The notes under the pieces were generated by a model. That model had not been told where the DNA came from. It saw only the letters and a program-made list of their open reading frames with translations, and did not search any database. Positions 1 through 11,640 of a stretch of DNA of 64,000 bases are shown here, one piece after another. Every line of letters starts with the position of its first letter. Within the stretch, counting starts at the first letter, position 1. The stretch spans positions 496,001 through 560,000 of the forward strand of contig JAKIMF020000013.1 in assembly GCA_022605425.2 (NCBI GenBank), in the 5' to 3' direction. The position numbers and the translations under genes were made by a program. The DNA comes from Hamiltosporidium tvaerminnensis. Lineage: Eukaryota > Microsporidia > Dubosqiidae.

Positions 1-537
1 AAAATAAAAGAAGAATTTAATTTATTTAATTTGACACTTCAAGAACAAATTCGAATTTTAGAAAATAATTTAAAATTGGATGAAGAAAATATAAAATTTT
101 TAAAAAAATTTGAATGCCGCGAAAAAGATCTCAAAACGATTGTAAATGTGTTTAGGAAATCGTATACAGAGCTTTGTTCAAAAATAGGAATTCTAGAGAA
201 AGAACTTGGAGAAGTCACATATTTTCAAGAAAATACAAGAAACTTAAATCATAAAAAAATTTTAGAAATGGCAGAAATGTTTTCAAAAGAAATAGCAGAA
301 GGAAAAGAACAAATAATTAAATGTAATGATTATTTAAAAAAGAAAAATAAAGAAATTAAAGAAATAAAACTTGAATTACGAAATTGTAATTCCAAAATTG
401 AAAAAATTGAATTGAAATCACAAAAATACAAAATTGAAAAAGAAAAAGCTTTAAATTCTTATAATAGTATTTTTCAAAAGTTAAAAGATAAAGAAAATTT
501 TATTAAAAAATTAGAAATGAAATTATATTCTCATTAA
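1..537 (+). CDS. Coiled-coil protein, 5'-truncated by the window edge
   Basis: The reading frame is open from base 1 to a TAA at 535-537 with no ATG near the edge, so the true start lies upstream. About 178 residues are visible. They are rich in Lys, Glu, Asn, Ile and Leu with heptad-like spacing and almost no Gly or Pro, as expected for one long coiled coil. No enzymatic motif is visible. It could be the C-terminal tail of a motor, tethering or structural protein, but composition alone cannot place it in a family. A 72-bp tandem duplication begins about 12 bases after the stop. The gene is real by its uninterrupted length in very AT-rich DNA, while its function is unknown. Confidence 0.6.
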   Translation, partial: KIKEEFNLFNLTLQEQIRILENNLKLDEENIKFLKKFECREKDLKTIVNVFRKSYTELCSKIGILEKELGEVTYFQENTRNLNHKKILEMAEMFSKEIAEGKEQIIKCNDYLKKKNKEIKEIKLELRNCNSKIEKIELKSQKYKIEKEKALNSYNSIFQKLKDKENFIKKLEMKLYSH

Positions 538-548
538 AGTTAACCTGT

Positions 549-655
549 TTATACATTTAAATGATTTTTAAGTTTTTTTATTTTAAATAAATTAATTGAG
601 AGTTTAAGAAAATAAATATTTTATACATTTAAATGATTTTTAAGTTTTTTTTATC
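549..655. repeat. Two-copy tandem duplication, period 72 bp
   Basis: A segment starting ttatacatttaaatgatttt occurs at 549 and again at 621, directly 3' of the coiled-coil gene. It is one of many duplications in this window with a period near 72 bp at gene ends. Confidence 0.75.
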
Positions 656-737
656 TTTATTAAATTTATTTACTCTGGTAGAACTTTTTTTTGAATGATT
701 ATAAATTAGAAGATTGGAAAATATAAATAATAAAGGA

Positions 738-885
738 GTATAAAAAAAGTAATGAAAGAATATAAAAAAAGTAATAAAAGAATATAAAAAAATATAAAAA
801 AAGTAATAAAAGAATATAAAAAAAGTAATGAAAGAATATTAAAAAAGAAATAAAAGAATATAAAAAAAGAAATAAAAGAAGATTA
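738..885. repeat. A-rich short tandem repeat
   Basis: Imperfect reiterations of a unit of about 19 bases (agtaatgaaagaatataaaa and variants) fill this stretch between the coiled-coil gene and EMG1. The stretch 886-1124 holds no gene that I can see. Confidence 0.7.
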
Positions 886-1124
886 TGAAACAGGTCTTTA
901 ATGTTAAACTTAAAAGATTCGACCCTTAGTTTTGATTATTATAGCAAGTTAATTTAAATAAAAATGTAGAGATTAGAATTTTTTGATTCTATTTTATACA
1001 GGAATTTAAATAAATTAGAAGATTCGAATTCTTGTTAAAATTTAAATAGAAATTTGGATGAAAATGAAAATTAATAGTTAGAACCTTTTTTTTATTAAGT
1101 AGGAATTCTGAGGAACAAAATGTT

Positions 1125-1718
1125 TTAAAATATTTGAAGTAATTCTTCAAATAAATGACATATCTTAGAAACTGTGACAGAAGCAGAAAGAGAATAATCA
1201 GATATTTTAAGAAGAAATTCTGCAAATTCAAAATCGTCTTTTCCTGATGGTATGGCTTTTACAAAGAAACAATATCCATTTTCTAATTTATCAATAATTT
1301 TATCTTTTTCAAGTTGTTTCCCATGTTGACTCAATCCTATCTTAATAATATTTGGCTGTAAATATTCAGTTACTGGATTTTTAATAACTTTCAATAAAAT
1401 TTTACCATTTTCTGATTTTATTTTCATTCTTTTTAAAAGTTCATCCATAAGTCCGTTAAATCTATTTAATGATCTTGGAATACGTATCTCAGAATTTACA
1501 TCAATTAATACATTTTGTACAGTTTTTATATAAATTTTTAATTTGCCCGCTTTATTTAATGGACTGTCAAGTAAAGATAAGAGACATTGATGTGTTATAT
1601 CACTTCTATTGTTGATTCTATCTTCATTGTTTTTAATACTTGCTTTTGTATTTTTCTTTTGTTTGTTTTTTCTACTCACAAAATGTGCATCTTCTAATAC
1701 AAAAATTATTTTTTCCAT
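1125..1718 (-). CDS. EMG1: Ribosome biogenesis protein NEP1/EMG1 (rRNA pseudouridine N1-methyltransferase)
   Basis: This 197-residue protein matches the NEP1/EMG1 family over nearly its whole length. Family blocks appear in order: LLDSPLNKAGKLKIYI (about residues 49-64), VLIDVNSEIRIPRS with RFNGLM (about 70-92), LLKVIKNPVTEYL (about 108-120), KIGLS, and the C-terminal SLSASVTVSK. In known members this SPOUT-fold dimer N1-methylates a pseudouridine of 18S rRNA and acts in small-subunit assembly in the nucleolus. The chosen ATG is preceded by TTTTCCCTTGAG, a CCCTT start signal about 13-17 nt upstream. At 197 residues it is shorter than the usual 220-250, as expected of a reduced genome. UTP15, at 21.7 kb, acts in the same ribosome-assembly pathway. 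Confidence 0.93.
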   Translation of the reverse strand: MEKIIFVLEDAHFVSRKNKQKKNTKASIKNNEDRINNRSDITHQCLLSLLDSPLNKAGKLKIYIKTVQNVLIDVNSEIRIPRSLNRFNGLMDELLKRMKIKSENGKILLKVIKNPVTEYLQPNIIKIGLSQHGKQLEKDKIIDKLENGYCFFVKAIPSGKDDFEFAEFLLKISDYSLSASVTVSKICHLFEELLQIF

Positions 1719-1730
1719 TTATATCTTCTC

Positions 1731-1735
1731 AAGGG
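1731..1735 (-). promoter_or_regulatory. CCCTT start-associated motif of EMG1
   Basis: CCCTT on the minus strand, 13-17 nt before the EMG1 ATG. Motifs of this kind directly upstream of start codons are established for microsporidian genes. Confidence 0.55.
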
Positions 1736-1833
1736 AAAACTTTTTTTTATTTTCTATTTTTTTTCCGTTGAATTTTTTTTTTAATATTTCGATGACTTTA
1801 AAATCTGTAATTTTATATTCTTTTATTTTCATT

Positions 1834-1988
1834 GGCTTCTGGCTTCTGGCTTCTGGCTTCTGGCTTCTGGCTTCTGGCTTCTGGCTTCTGGCTTCTGGCT
1901 TCTGGCTTCTGGCTTCTGGCTTCTGGCTTCTGGCTTCTGGCTTCTGTCTTCTGGCTTCTGGCTTCTGGCTTCTGGCTTCTGGCTTCTT

Positions 1989-2026
<38 letters not shown>

Positions 2027-2036
2027 TCTATCTTCT
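1834..2036. repeat. Heptamer minisatellite (GGCTTCT)n
   Basis: About 29 units of 7 bases: a long homogeneous block of ggcttct, then a run of about six gtcttct variants toward the 3' end. The array starts about 115 bp upstream of the EMG1 start codon. Because 7 is not a multiple of 3 and the unit lacks a stop in several frames, the array opens spurious reading frames that I do not accept as genes. Confidence 0.95.
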
Positions 2037-2328
2037 GATGTAAATATATTTCTATGAAATCAGTATTTCATTTTTTTCGATTTTTATTCTATTAAATAGG
2101 TAACCCAATATAGTAATAAATCATTAATAGATTTTAATTTGTTCTATAAATAAATAAAAAAAACGTTTTTATAAAAAATTCGTTATCTAAGCCTGAAACT
2201 TGGTGTCACTAAAGAACACTACACATATATAACTTTACATTCTAATATTACAGTTAGCATGTGAAACACTGTAACAGTAAGCAATTCTAATGTTTTAAAC
2301 CATATAATTCTATCTACTTGGTATTACT

Positions 2329-2643
2329 ATGACAGAAAGTAAGAGAGAAGATGGTAGAGTAAGACACAAAAAAATGGGATGGTCAAAACCACGTATATTT
2401 ATATCATCACTTTTAATCATTTTAAGTATCGTATTTAGTATTTATATTATATATCCACTTACACAAGGCGAATACGAACCTAAATATTTTGCTGGTCTCT
2501 TTTTTGTACTTTTACATTTTTTTTATATTTTTAGTATTGTTACTGTCAAAAGAAGGCGGCAATTTGTATTTTGGATGATAAGTTTTTTACTTTTAGATTC
2601 TATTACATTTATATTTGTATTCTATGAAGATATAATAGTATAA
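2329..2643 (+). CDS. Small three-segment membrane protein, unassigned
   Basis: This 104-residue frame starts with a basic, polar N-terminus (MTESKREDGRVRHKK). Three hydrophobic segments follow, at about residues 24-46, 54-74 and 79-99, with the basic cluster KRRR between the second and third. That topology would suit an ER or Golgi membrane protein. I do not recognise a family. The start is the first ATG, preceded by ttggtattact, with no CCCTT motif. The last 18 bases of the gene and the sequence after it are duplicated with an 80-bp period (2625 and 2705), so the stop context exists twice. It is probably a real gene because it has organised membrane segments and a charged leader. Confidence 0.5.
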   Translation: MTESKREDGRVRHKKMGWSKPRIFISSLLIILSIVFSIYIIYPLTQGEYEPKYFAGLFFVLLHFFYIFSIVTVKRRRQFVFWMISFLLLDSITFIFVFYEDIIV

Positions 2644-2765
2644 GAATTGATAAGAGAGATTATAGAGATGTGAATAGAGTGTTATTCCTATTATTTGTGT
2701 TATGTGAAGATATAATAGTATAAGAATTGATAAGATAGATTATAGAGATGTGAATAGAGTGTTCT
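2623..2765. repeat. Two-copy tandem duplication at the 3' end of the membrane-protein gene, period 80 bp
   Basis: The segment tgaagatataatagtataag and about 40 further bases occur at 2625 and 2705 with few differences. The unit includes the last codons and stop of the upstream gene. Confidence 0.85.
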
Positions 2766-3214
2766 TATTATTATTTATAGTTTATAATGGTTTTCATTGT
2801 TATAATATATTTGCATGATGCTGTTGTAGATTGAAAGAGAGGTTTGATATTTTATATTTGTAATATGATTTCCTGTAATAAATAAAGTTCTATATAGATA
2901 AATTTAATGATCTAATATTTGAGATAATATAGGCATAATTATAGGAAGTAAATAGGTATGTTTTTATTGGTCGAAGTATGCTTTATTTTGGGTTGTATTG
3001 TGTCTTTGATATCGATTGATTTGTTTTTAATCACTTTTTCTTAAATGACATCTCTGTGGTAGATTTTCAGCTTTTTTAAAATTTAATTTGAGTTTAAAAA
3101 TTCTACTTATCAACCAACTAAAAAACTTCGAAAGCTCATATAACTCTATTCTCATAGATTTGTTGAGATTTATCTTATAATATTTAATTAAAAGACTATT
3201 CTATGTTATTATAT
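2766..3214. other. Intergenic, no feature seen
   Basis: AT-rich sequence without an open frame of note, between the duplicated 3' end and the repeat copy that follows. Confidence 0.5.
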
Positions 3215-3580
3215 GAGACAGGGGTCTCAGATTACGGTCTGATGCCAAATTCGGTCCGCATCAGCTTTTAAGGCATTTGTTTGCTGCTGGTACGTAACGT
3301 AATTTTTTGTAAAGTAAACGTTTTTAAAATATTCTAAAAAACTGCTTACTTATTGCATTCCTCTTTTACTTCTCGGTGTCGAGAATAAACAAATGAAAGT
3401 TTAGCATTTGTTTCTTTTAATCTGTTGTGACCCGGATTATAGGGGATTGGCCTGTAGATCTAGTGTGGTTATTATCCCACAAAAATGGCAAAAATGGATT
3501 TCACACCAATTATAAGCACACTTTGCCGACCAAATAGTTTTTAATGTAATTAATCTCTCTTCACCCGACAAAATAAAATA
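3215..3580 (-). mobile_element. SINE-like repeat, type B copy
   Basis: Read on the minus strand, this begins with a head like that of the long type A repeats (gggtgaagagagattaattacattaaaaact, then a tggtcggcaa block). It then diverges into a different body containing a segment around ttctcgacaccgag. The same body is recognisable at 56937-57250. It is non-coding and noticeably richer in G+C than its surroundings. Ends are approximate and no target-site duplication was found. Confidence 0.6.
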
Positions 3581-3940
3581 CAAGATATAATTTTCAAAAT
3601 GTACCATTTAAAGATATTTGATTAATTTTGAAATCTAGTATGTTATACTTAGAAAAGATATGAATATGTAGACTATTAAATATATTTTAGAAAATTTTAC
3701 TCTAAGATTGAGAATTTCTTATTTTGAAGCAAAAAAATTCTCATTTTTGAAATGTCCGTTTTTTTTAACATATATTGGGTTAAAAAGTTTTAATTTAATT
3801 TGTTTTTTATAGAAATTTTAAAAATTTTAATAAAATTGGTATTCATTTTTTAAATAAATTATTGATTTTAATTAGAAAAAAAATCAAAAGTGTCAATGAT
3901 TAAATTAAAAAAATATTTAAGTTGGTTTGAGTTTCTAAAT
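3581..3940. other. Intergenic, no feature seen
   Basis: AT-rich spacer between the type B repeat and the degenerate LRR-like gene. Confidence 0.4.
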
Positions 3941-3941
3941 A

Positions 3942-6223
3942 ATGATTCTATTTCTGTTAATGATACAGAAAAAAATATTTTCTGAAATATTAATTTTCAT
4001 AAACCTATTAGAAGTAGAAAAACCAGCATTTAACGACTTTATATCGTATGTTCAAATGAAGAATCAAACAGATATGGTTGCTTCTCGAATTTTAATAAAA
4101 GAAAGAGAAAAGGCGTATTTCTAAAAGGATTATGTAAGGAAACAAGAAAAATAGTCAGAAAAAGTATTTCTGTGCATCATTTAAATCCTTTGAATTTAAA
4201 AACAAACGAATTCGGTACCGAAGTTAAACAAGAAATACAAATTTATTTGCCACATATTACTGCATCTGATTTTGATTTATTTTGTAAAATGTTGCAGTTC
4301 TATTGTGATCCACTTGATTACTTGCCTTTAGAAACGTTTTTTAAATTTTTAAATATATTGAGTTGTTTAAATCTAGTATTGGATAAAAATTTAGACAAGA
4401 TATTGCTAAACCTCTTGATTTCTGTTCGATTTCCATGAAAATGATATATATGAGTTGAAACCAACAATTTTGCAATATATAGAAACATACACTATTTCTT
4501 CTGACATAGTTACCACAATGGGAAAATTATTTAAAAATTTATCATTATTTAAGATTGGTTTTGAACTAATATTATTCTTAAATACAACAAATGAAAAAAT
4601 GTATCATTATTATAACGTAAAATTTGAGACAAAAAGTGCAATTTTAATATCGAAGAATTTAAAAAAAATATTTTCAAATCAAAATTTTAAAAATACATTA
4701 ATTTTTAAAGTTATCTTTATAGTTTTTCTAAAAATGAATTTTAAAACTGCTATCTTTCATACCATACCTTCTAAAAATACAGAATTGAGGCATTTTCTTT
4801 CACAGATTCTTGATTCAGTTGATAAAGTAATATTTTACAAATTATCTATTGATAAAAAGCCGATTTCGTTCTTAAATAAGGAAAACTGTTTCAATAATTT
4901 AACAACAGTATATTTTTTTTTACCGGAATTACAATCAAATATATTGTCTTTTATTAATTATCTTTTAAATATATCAGAAATCTTTATAGAATTTGATGAG
5001 TGTTTCGAAGAGAGTGAATATAAGAAAACCAATATGAATTATCAAGTTGTAATTAAAGTGGTTAGATATAGATTGAAAAGGCTCTTTATATTGGAAAATT
5101 TCGAGTTTCTTGATATAAAAAACTATATTTTGAATTCTGTTTTTGAAATAAAATCAATAAATGATTTTGAAGAACAATTTAGGTTTTTAAATAAGATCGT
5201 CGAATTGAATAACGTTCGTGTGTTTCTTTATGGTATTATACCACTTGCCACAATTAATATTATTGAAACTTATATTTGGTGCACCTCTATAAACCTGATT
5301 TTAGATTTCAAAAATGAAATATATTCATTTCAAATTATACCTTTTGCAAATGTAAAAACCTTAAAAATAAGAAATATAGTAATAAATACTGGTTTTATTG
5401 GTTGTATATTAAACATATCTGGATTAGAAAACTTATATTTATTTGATTGTGGTATTACGGAGTATAATGAAACCGTTTCATATCCTAAAAATGATTCGAT
5501 AACTTCATTAAATTTATATGGAAAGAAAATGATTAGTATTGGCTTTATTTATAAATTTCTGTCCTCAATGATAAATTTAGAAAATCTTGCACTATTTAAT
5601 GATAATTTATCAGTTTTACTTGATTCGAATCAGAAATGTAAATTTTCTGCTAAAATAGAGTTAAAAGTGTTAGAATTTTGCTCTAGTTTTGAAAATTCTA
5701 AATGTGATTGTTTTTTTACTTTCCTTTTTTTGTTAATCATGAAATCTCTTTTGAACAAGGATTTCCACCTGGAACACTTAAAAAGATATTTTCTATTCCA
5801 GAAAATACCAACATAAAAAAACTATCATATCTTGATAATTACTTAGATTATTCTGATATTGGTGCCTTAGAAAATTTAAAGCTTCTTGAAAACATTGAAT
5901 GGACAGGTAATAATTCAAAAATTCGATTCTATATGCTTTTTAATATTACAAAAACATATAATATAAAATTTTTAGACTTAAATGAAGTAGAATTGGTTCG
6001 AAAAGATATAAAATTTATTTGCAGTTTAAAAAGTCTTGAAATATTGAATTTAACAATGTGTAGTTTCAAAAAGAAATGTTATAGAATGATAAGAAGAAAT
6101 AAATTAAAAACTTTAAAATGTTTCTATTTTGAAAATTTCTTCTCCACTAAAAACAAAAAAATCAAAATGCATTTACAAGAGGAATTCCCATCGAGTATTT
6201 TATCAATTTCACTAGATAAATAA
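3942..6223 (+). pseudogene. Frameshifted LRR/BTB-like family protein
   Basis: Four successive open segments in alternating frames (about 3942-4124, 4172-4438, 4440-5816, 5708-6223) read as one gene of roughly 740 residues. The second segment holds a short helical block (IYLPHITASDFDLFCKMLQF, then a second helix pair) that aligns in pattern with the intact 795-aa protein at 25531. It resembles the C-terminal half of a BTB/POZ-type fold. The later part carries irregular leucine-rich repeats, e.g. LENLYLFDCGI and LKSLEILNLTMCSF. One break, near 5710-5740, falls among T homopolymers and another lies between 4414 and 4436, so sequencing error is possible. Three breaks in one gene favour a pseudogene. 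The family assignment is inferred from comparison within the window. Confidence 0.6.
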
Positions 6224-8200
6224 AATAAAATACATTTAAGGGCTGGCTATGTGTTGTTTTCATATTTTGCCCGTGGTTTTTTCCTTGCTTTTATCACTTC
6301 ATTATCAGTTTTTTGATATATTCGCCTAGATTTCAATTTTTTTGTCGTACCTTCATTCTTAAATTGTATAGTCCGCGTAAGGAGTCTATGGTTTGTATCT
6401 TTATTAACTTTACATTATCTTCATCGTTTCTTTATATTACTATAGGAGCTTATATTGCATATGTCTTTCTGCTTCTAATATTTAATTCACTGGTATTTTC
6501 CGGCTTTCATCGGTACTCAATCTTGGACTCAATCCGGTTTTGCAATCAAAAGAAATGGTTTCAAAGGCCATTTCATTGGTATTCTACAATAAATATATCT
6601 CGATTCGTGTGGGAATCTGGAACTTCTTAGAGCAAATATAATCGTATTTTCCAAAAATACATTAAAGAATTATTTTATAACGATTTTTTTGATACTAAAG
6701 CTAAATCGAAAATAATCATCAGCCTTTTGAGTTATATTTTTAGTCCTTGAGTGTCACAATCACAAAAAAGTCTTGCAAATTATCCCAACTTCAATGAGTG
6801 TAGTCTTATTAAATTTATGATCTAGAGTTAAATCTAGGTCTATTATTTTGAATTTATACATATGTTTTTGTTCTAACTTTCCCATGTATTTTCCCTAATC
6901 GTATTTTTAAGAGTGTGTGGACTTATGAATGTAAATAGAAATAAAATAACTTAAAAAATATCTAAAAGTTTAAGGAATAATAACAAATTAAAAAAAAATT
7001 GTGTACATGCTTAGTTTAACTGCCAACTTAATGAATATAAATACAGAATATATAAATACCTTAATCCATATTTTATTAAAAATCTTCGTTATCTTAATCT
7101 TAATTTTTATTTTAAAATTTCTAATTTTAACATACAGAATGCACAAAGAGTTAAAGAATAGTTAAAAAATACTATAAAAATATCAAAATTCTTTATTTTT
7201 TGAATCTTAATTTCAATGTTTAAATAATCAAAAAAACACATATAAGTGTTGTAATAATTAATAGATTGTCATAATTACACATATATATTGAATTATAGAA
7301 GTAGGAATACATGATTTCTGATATATTTCGAAACATATTCTTCATTTAGGGATTTTTTATATAATTAGAATATTTACTGTCGAATATGAAAGCTGATGTT
7401 ATACATAAACCTTGTAATGTATTGATGATAATGAGCGGACATAAGTGTAATGATATTTAAAGGTGTGGATTTTAATGCACCTGAATCATTCCTAATATTT
7501 TTATATATAAGAGGAGGTACTAACCATGTAAGTGACCATAAAATAGAAATCAAATAATTTATAAACGTATAATTAGTCAAAGATCCTCAAAACAAAAATT
7601 CTTGTAACTAAATATACCACACGAAGAAATATTAAGAACTCTAAGAAGCTTGATAAGATTTTTTAACCGAATTAAGAAAAGACATAAAAAATGGCAACGA
7701 AGACAAAATTTCAAATAAAAGTATAGATATTTTATATGAATTACTGAATACATGCAAGATTAAGTTTCTCTTTTTGCTATTTTGCAATCTGATGTGAATC
7801 CACGGACGAAATGCAATAATATAAATGGGAAGATTATAAATATTAAATTTTGATTAGAAAATGGCATCAATAGTTTAAATCAGGAATATTTCTCGCTTAA
7901 AAGTATTCTGTTGAAGTTTCTTTGACTATTTATTAAATTTATTTTTCGTAAATTTTCATTACCAGTGATGAATCATATCCAGCAATAAACATCAAAAGTA
8001 AATAAACTATATTGAATTAACACAATACTATCACCATATATCTAACTTTAAATCCAAGAAACTTCCTTTTGTATCTTATGCTCATTAAAGTAAATTTCCA
8101 CGCCAACCCGGTGAATAATCTTTGAAACTCTTAGTTCAATAATTATTTATTTCTAAAGAATCTGAATTTTCGTCCAATCTTGTTTATCATTTTGGATAAA
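6224..8200. other. Mostly featureless intergenic region
   Basis: A 105-residue frame at 6313-6630 has hydrophobic stretches, but its start is weak and I recognise no family, so it is not called. A 68-residue minus-strand frame at 7374-7580 could be a fragment of the adjacent ABC transporter pseudogene, but I see no diagnostic motif. The rest is AT-rich with dense stops. Confidence 0.4.
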
Positions 8201-8229
8201 ACATTCTTATTTTAAAAAATTCCTCAAAA

Positions 8230-8890
8230 GCTTGGTCTATTTCTAATATTTTTTTAAACGGAAGTTTGGAAAACAATCAATAGATTTCTTCTTAAACCTA
8301 TTCGAGGCAAAATATTCGTCTGCTTTTTTACTTTAACCGGAATATTTTGTATGAGAATTTGAACGTAAAATAAGTTGATCAAATAGCTTATATTCTTCAA
8401 CTGAAGGTTGATCAATTGTAAAAATAATATTTATTTTTTGTTTTTGACATAAGTTTTTTAAAACTTTTTAAAATTCTAATGATCGTTTTAAAGACCTATT
8501 ATGCGTAGCATTATCTAAAAAAAATATATTAGGGATATATAAGCTCATTAGCGATCATGAATCGTTTAACTCATTCGACTCATATCATATGTAGTTGTAA
8601 AAAACTGTATTTTAACATATCCCAATCTTCAAATATTTTTTTAATTTAATTTTTATTTCCTAATTGTAATAGTTTAATTTCAATTTTGCTGTATATTTAA
8701 TCGCCTATGATACTGTAAGATCATGATTAGTAAAAATATCGTTATCGATATATCCTATATTTTTATACCACGTTTCTTGATTTCTTGTTTTTACATTGAC
8801 CAAAACTTGAACTTTTGTTTTAAAATCAGATAATAATTTACCCGCAAGAAAATTTAGAAGTGTCGTTTTCTCGCGCTTCCTTGAGCCCAT
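8230..8890 (-). pseudogene. ABCG-type ABC transporter pseudogene (nucleotide-binding domain)
   Basis: On the minus strand the remnant begins with a damaged Walker A (GSRKREKTTLLNFLAGKL instead of a GxxGxGKTTLL form), followed by WYKNIGYIDNDIF and LTVS. Further on, across frameshifts and stops, are a signature-region relic (KRFMIANELIY), the post-Walker-B segment with TIDQPSVEEYKLFDQLIL (family form TIHQPS), and ADEYFASNRF. This order is that of the nucleotide-binding domain of half-size ABCG transporters, which are common in microsporidia. At least three disruptions and the lost Walker A glycines show it cannot work. The membrane domain was not found with confidence. Confidence 0.8.
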
Positions 8891-8899
8891 TATTGCTTA

Positions 8900-11640
8900 C
8901 AGAGAACCGAATTCTATAATTACATTCGAGTTCTTTGTAATAAGATACATTTTATTGATTAAAAGTTTCAATTTCATTATTTCTCTATTCAAGATTCATA
9001 ACGGTTTATAAAACTTCTTTGTATTTATTTGTTTAATTGGTTGATTAGCCTTTTATGGAAATTTAAATCCAGTTTGGTTTAAAAAGTGACATTTATTCAT
9101 ATTTCTACGGTTTTACATTTTTTTAAAATGAAGATTTTGCACAACCATACATCAATTTTGTATTAATTATATTTTTACATTACTTACACTTTCATTCTAT
9201 TAGAATTTTATATAAGTTTTGAATTGAAAAATCATGACGGAGCAATACAGGTTAGATCCGTGAAAATGTATAAAAATCTGTTACATTCTGATATATTTAC
9301 AAGTATGTAAGTGTTTTAAATCACCAAATAATTTATAAAAAAATGAATATTAGTGCAAATATTTAATAGTTTATATTTAAGAAAATAATTAATAAGAAAA
9401 CTATAAATTTGAAAAACTTTTATATTATGAGAAATTCATAGCTTAAGCATAGAAAAAACACATGATTTTATTAAAATATTTAAAGGATTCAGAAGTGAAT
9501 AAATTTTATAATGCGTAAATCGTGATAAGCCTAGAAAAAAACTTGACTTTAACAAATATTGAAAGGATTCAGAAGAGAATAAATTTTTAATGTGTAAATC
9601 GTCAAAATGCAAGGAGAATTAATATTTTTTCAGACAAGCAAATAAATAGAAATATGGTGAGAAATTAAAAAAAAGAAACAAAACTAACATACTCTTCAAT
9701 GCAGAAAATATAGCCATATACGGAAAAATGAAACAAAATATGAATGAAGAGTCGAAATTTAAATAGACATTAAGGTGGCTAAACCAGTAGAAGAAAAATT
9801 AAATCACAGGGAAAAATTTTCTTACTAAATAGATTAAAATTTTATTTTAGTATTTTTGTATTTTTAGGTTCATAAAAAAAGGCTGCAGAATAAAAACAAA
9901 AATTTTCTTCAAAAATACCAAAAACATACGTATAAACTATAGCGCAAATATACAGTAAAAGTTTATTAGAAAACATCTATTATCTTTTTAAAATAAAAAT
10001 GCGAGTTCCATGACAACTAGAAAAAGAAAAAAATCGGTGTTTTATTTTAGTATTATTTATAGCCTAAGGCTCATTATATCACTCTTCAATAGAAGTTTCT
10101 GCGAGGAAAACTTTGGATTCTATGAAGAAATTTGATAACTGGCTCTTTATGAATTAACCCGGTTAATGGCATTTCAGGTAACACTCGATTATGTAAAATT
10201 CGGTCTCTGAGAAGGACATTTAATGGTTTTTTGCTGTATAAAAGGCATCAAAAAATAATCTGAAACGGCTGAGCAGAGTTTTGAGGTATAAAATGGTTAA
10301 TTTATATGCACGTTTAGATCGATGAAATAATTGCTTTTATTCAACGAGATTTGGAGGTACGCAAGGTGAGCAGAATAAAGAATAATTTTTGTTATTAATT
10401 TTCTGATTGAGCCATTATCTCGGACTCAGAATGCTTATTAGATAATTCGAATAAATAAGTTTCAAGTAAAATCAAAGCAATCCGGACGTTAGAAATTAAA
10501 AAAATCTGGCTGAACTATATTTATATTTAATAGTTCGCTCTTTGCTTACGGATGGAACACAATCCAACGATGAATCAACGCTTCGAAAAGTTCTAGGCGT
10601 TCCAAAGACAATTTTCTTTTGATTGGTTAGGTTGTCAGCCTCACACAAAATTTCCGAACGAAAGATAGAGAGGGCACCGATGGGGGATCGAAATCGGTTT
10701 TTAGGAAGTAAATTTTGATATCCTCATTACTAGACCATTGGCGAAAGCCGAACTATATAACCACTAAAAGAATTGAAAGCTTCAAAAACTCTCGATTTGA
10801 TAAATTGAAGTGTGCATGCATGAATTTCATTCATCTCAGCCACTTAAAGATGGTGAGAATATTATACAAGCTGCGCAGGTATTTTATGCCGAGACACACA
10901 CAAAAAGAGTTAAAATCGATTTAAAACGAAAACATGGGGGATCAAATTGTTTTTTTGCTCTTCTTGAGGTCACATAGAACAAAAGTTAACTCACTGCTTT
11001 AGGAACGAAGAGACCAAGGAAACCATTTAGGGTTAGATAAAAAATGTCGCAAAATAATTTTCCTGAGGCTTTAGTCAAGAATATGAAGTTTCCAGGTACG
11101 TATGCTAATAAAACTTATAGTGTACAAAAGTAGAAGTTAATTCTAAAATTACTCGAGTTTATAAGCTTTTTAACCCAATTTAGTTATGTACCATCTAAAG
11201 ACGTCGAATTCAGCTAATTCGCACTATGAAAAATCCAAGTTTTAGATTATAGTATGGCCCAGAGTTACCAGATGTCATATATAATTAATATCCTAGACCA
11301 TTTATACTGAATACTCTCTAGGCTACATTGTTTTATTTTATTCGTCTAAGAATACTCTTAATTGGCTTTTTTAGAAAAAATATGCCGGATTAATGATATT
11401 TAAAATTTCTTAATCAAAAAACTTACAAATTTCTTAACTTTTTGAATTGATATTTTTGTTTTTTTATGTTATGAAGGTAAACCACACCTGTTTACTTAAA
11501 ACTCGAACCGACATTTTTGATACTAAAATATATTTTACGCAGAGGAACTGACTAAATAGTAATCAGCTTTGGGCCAAATTTTTAGGAGTTAAAAAAAATC
11601 TTTAATAAAAGCCGTTAACTTTGGTGTGAAACGCCAGCGT
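8900..11640. other. Decayed intergenic region, nothing assignable
   Basis: Includes an 80-bp-period duplication at 9440-9600 (aaaggattcagaag at 9482 and 9562). A patch at about 10060-10950 is less AT-rich than its surroundings and looks like a decayed mobile element, but I could not match it to any family on either strand. Confidence 0.4.

Noticed and set aside
1609-2043. Open frames reading through the heptamer array
   Set aside because: They arise because the 7-base unit lacks stops. The encoded protein is a pure reiteration without a credible start.
6313-6630. 105-residue frame after the LRR-like pseudogene
   Set aside because: It begins at a non-ATG codon (ttgatatattcg) with no start motif, has uneven composition and no family match.
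7374-7580. Membrane domain of the ABCG pseudogene
   Set aside because: The 68 residues are hydrophobic, but no diagnostic ABCG motif could be matched.
10715-10924. 69-residue frame in the less AT-rich patch
   Set aside because: No domain was recognised. The patch looks like a decayed element of unknown type.
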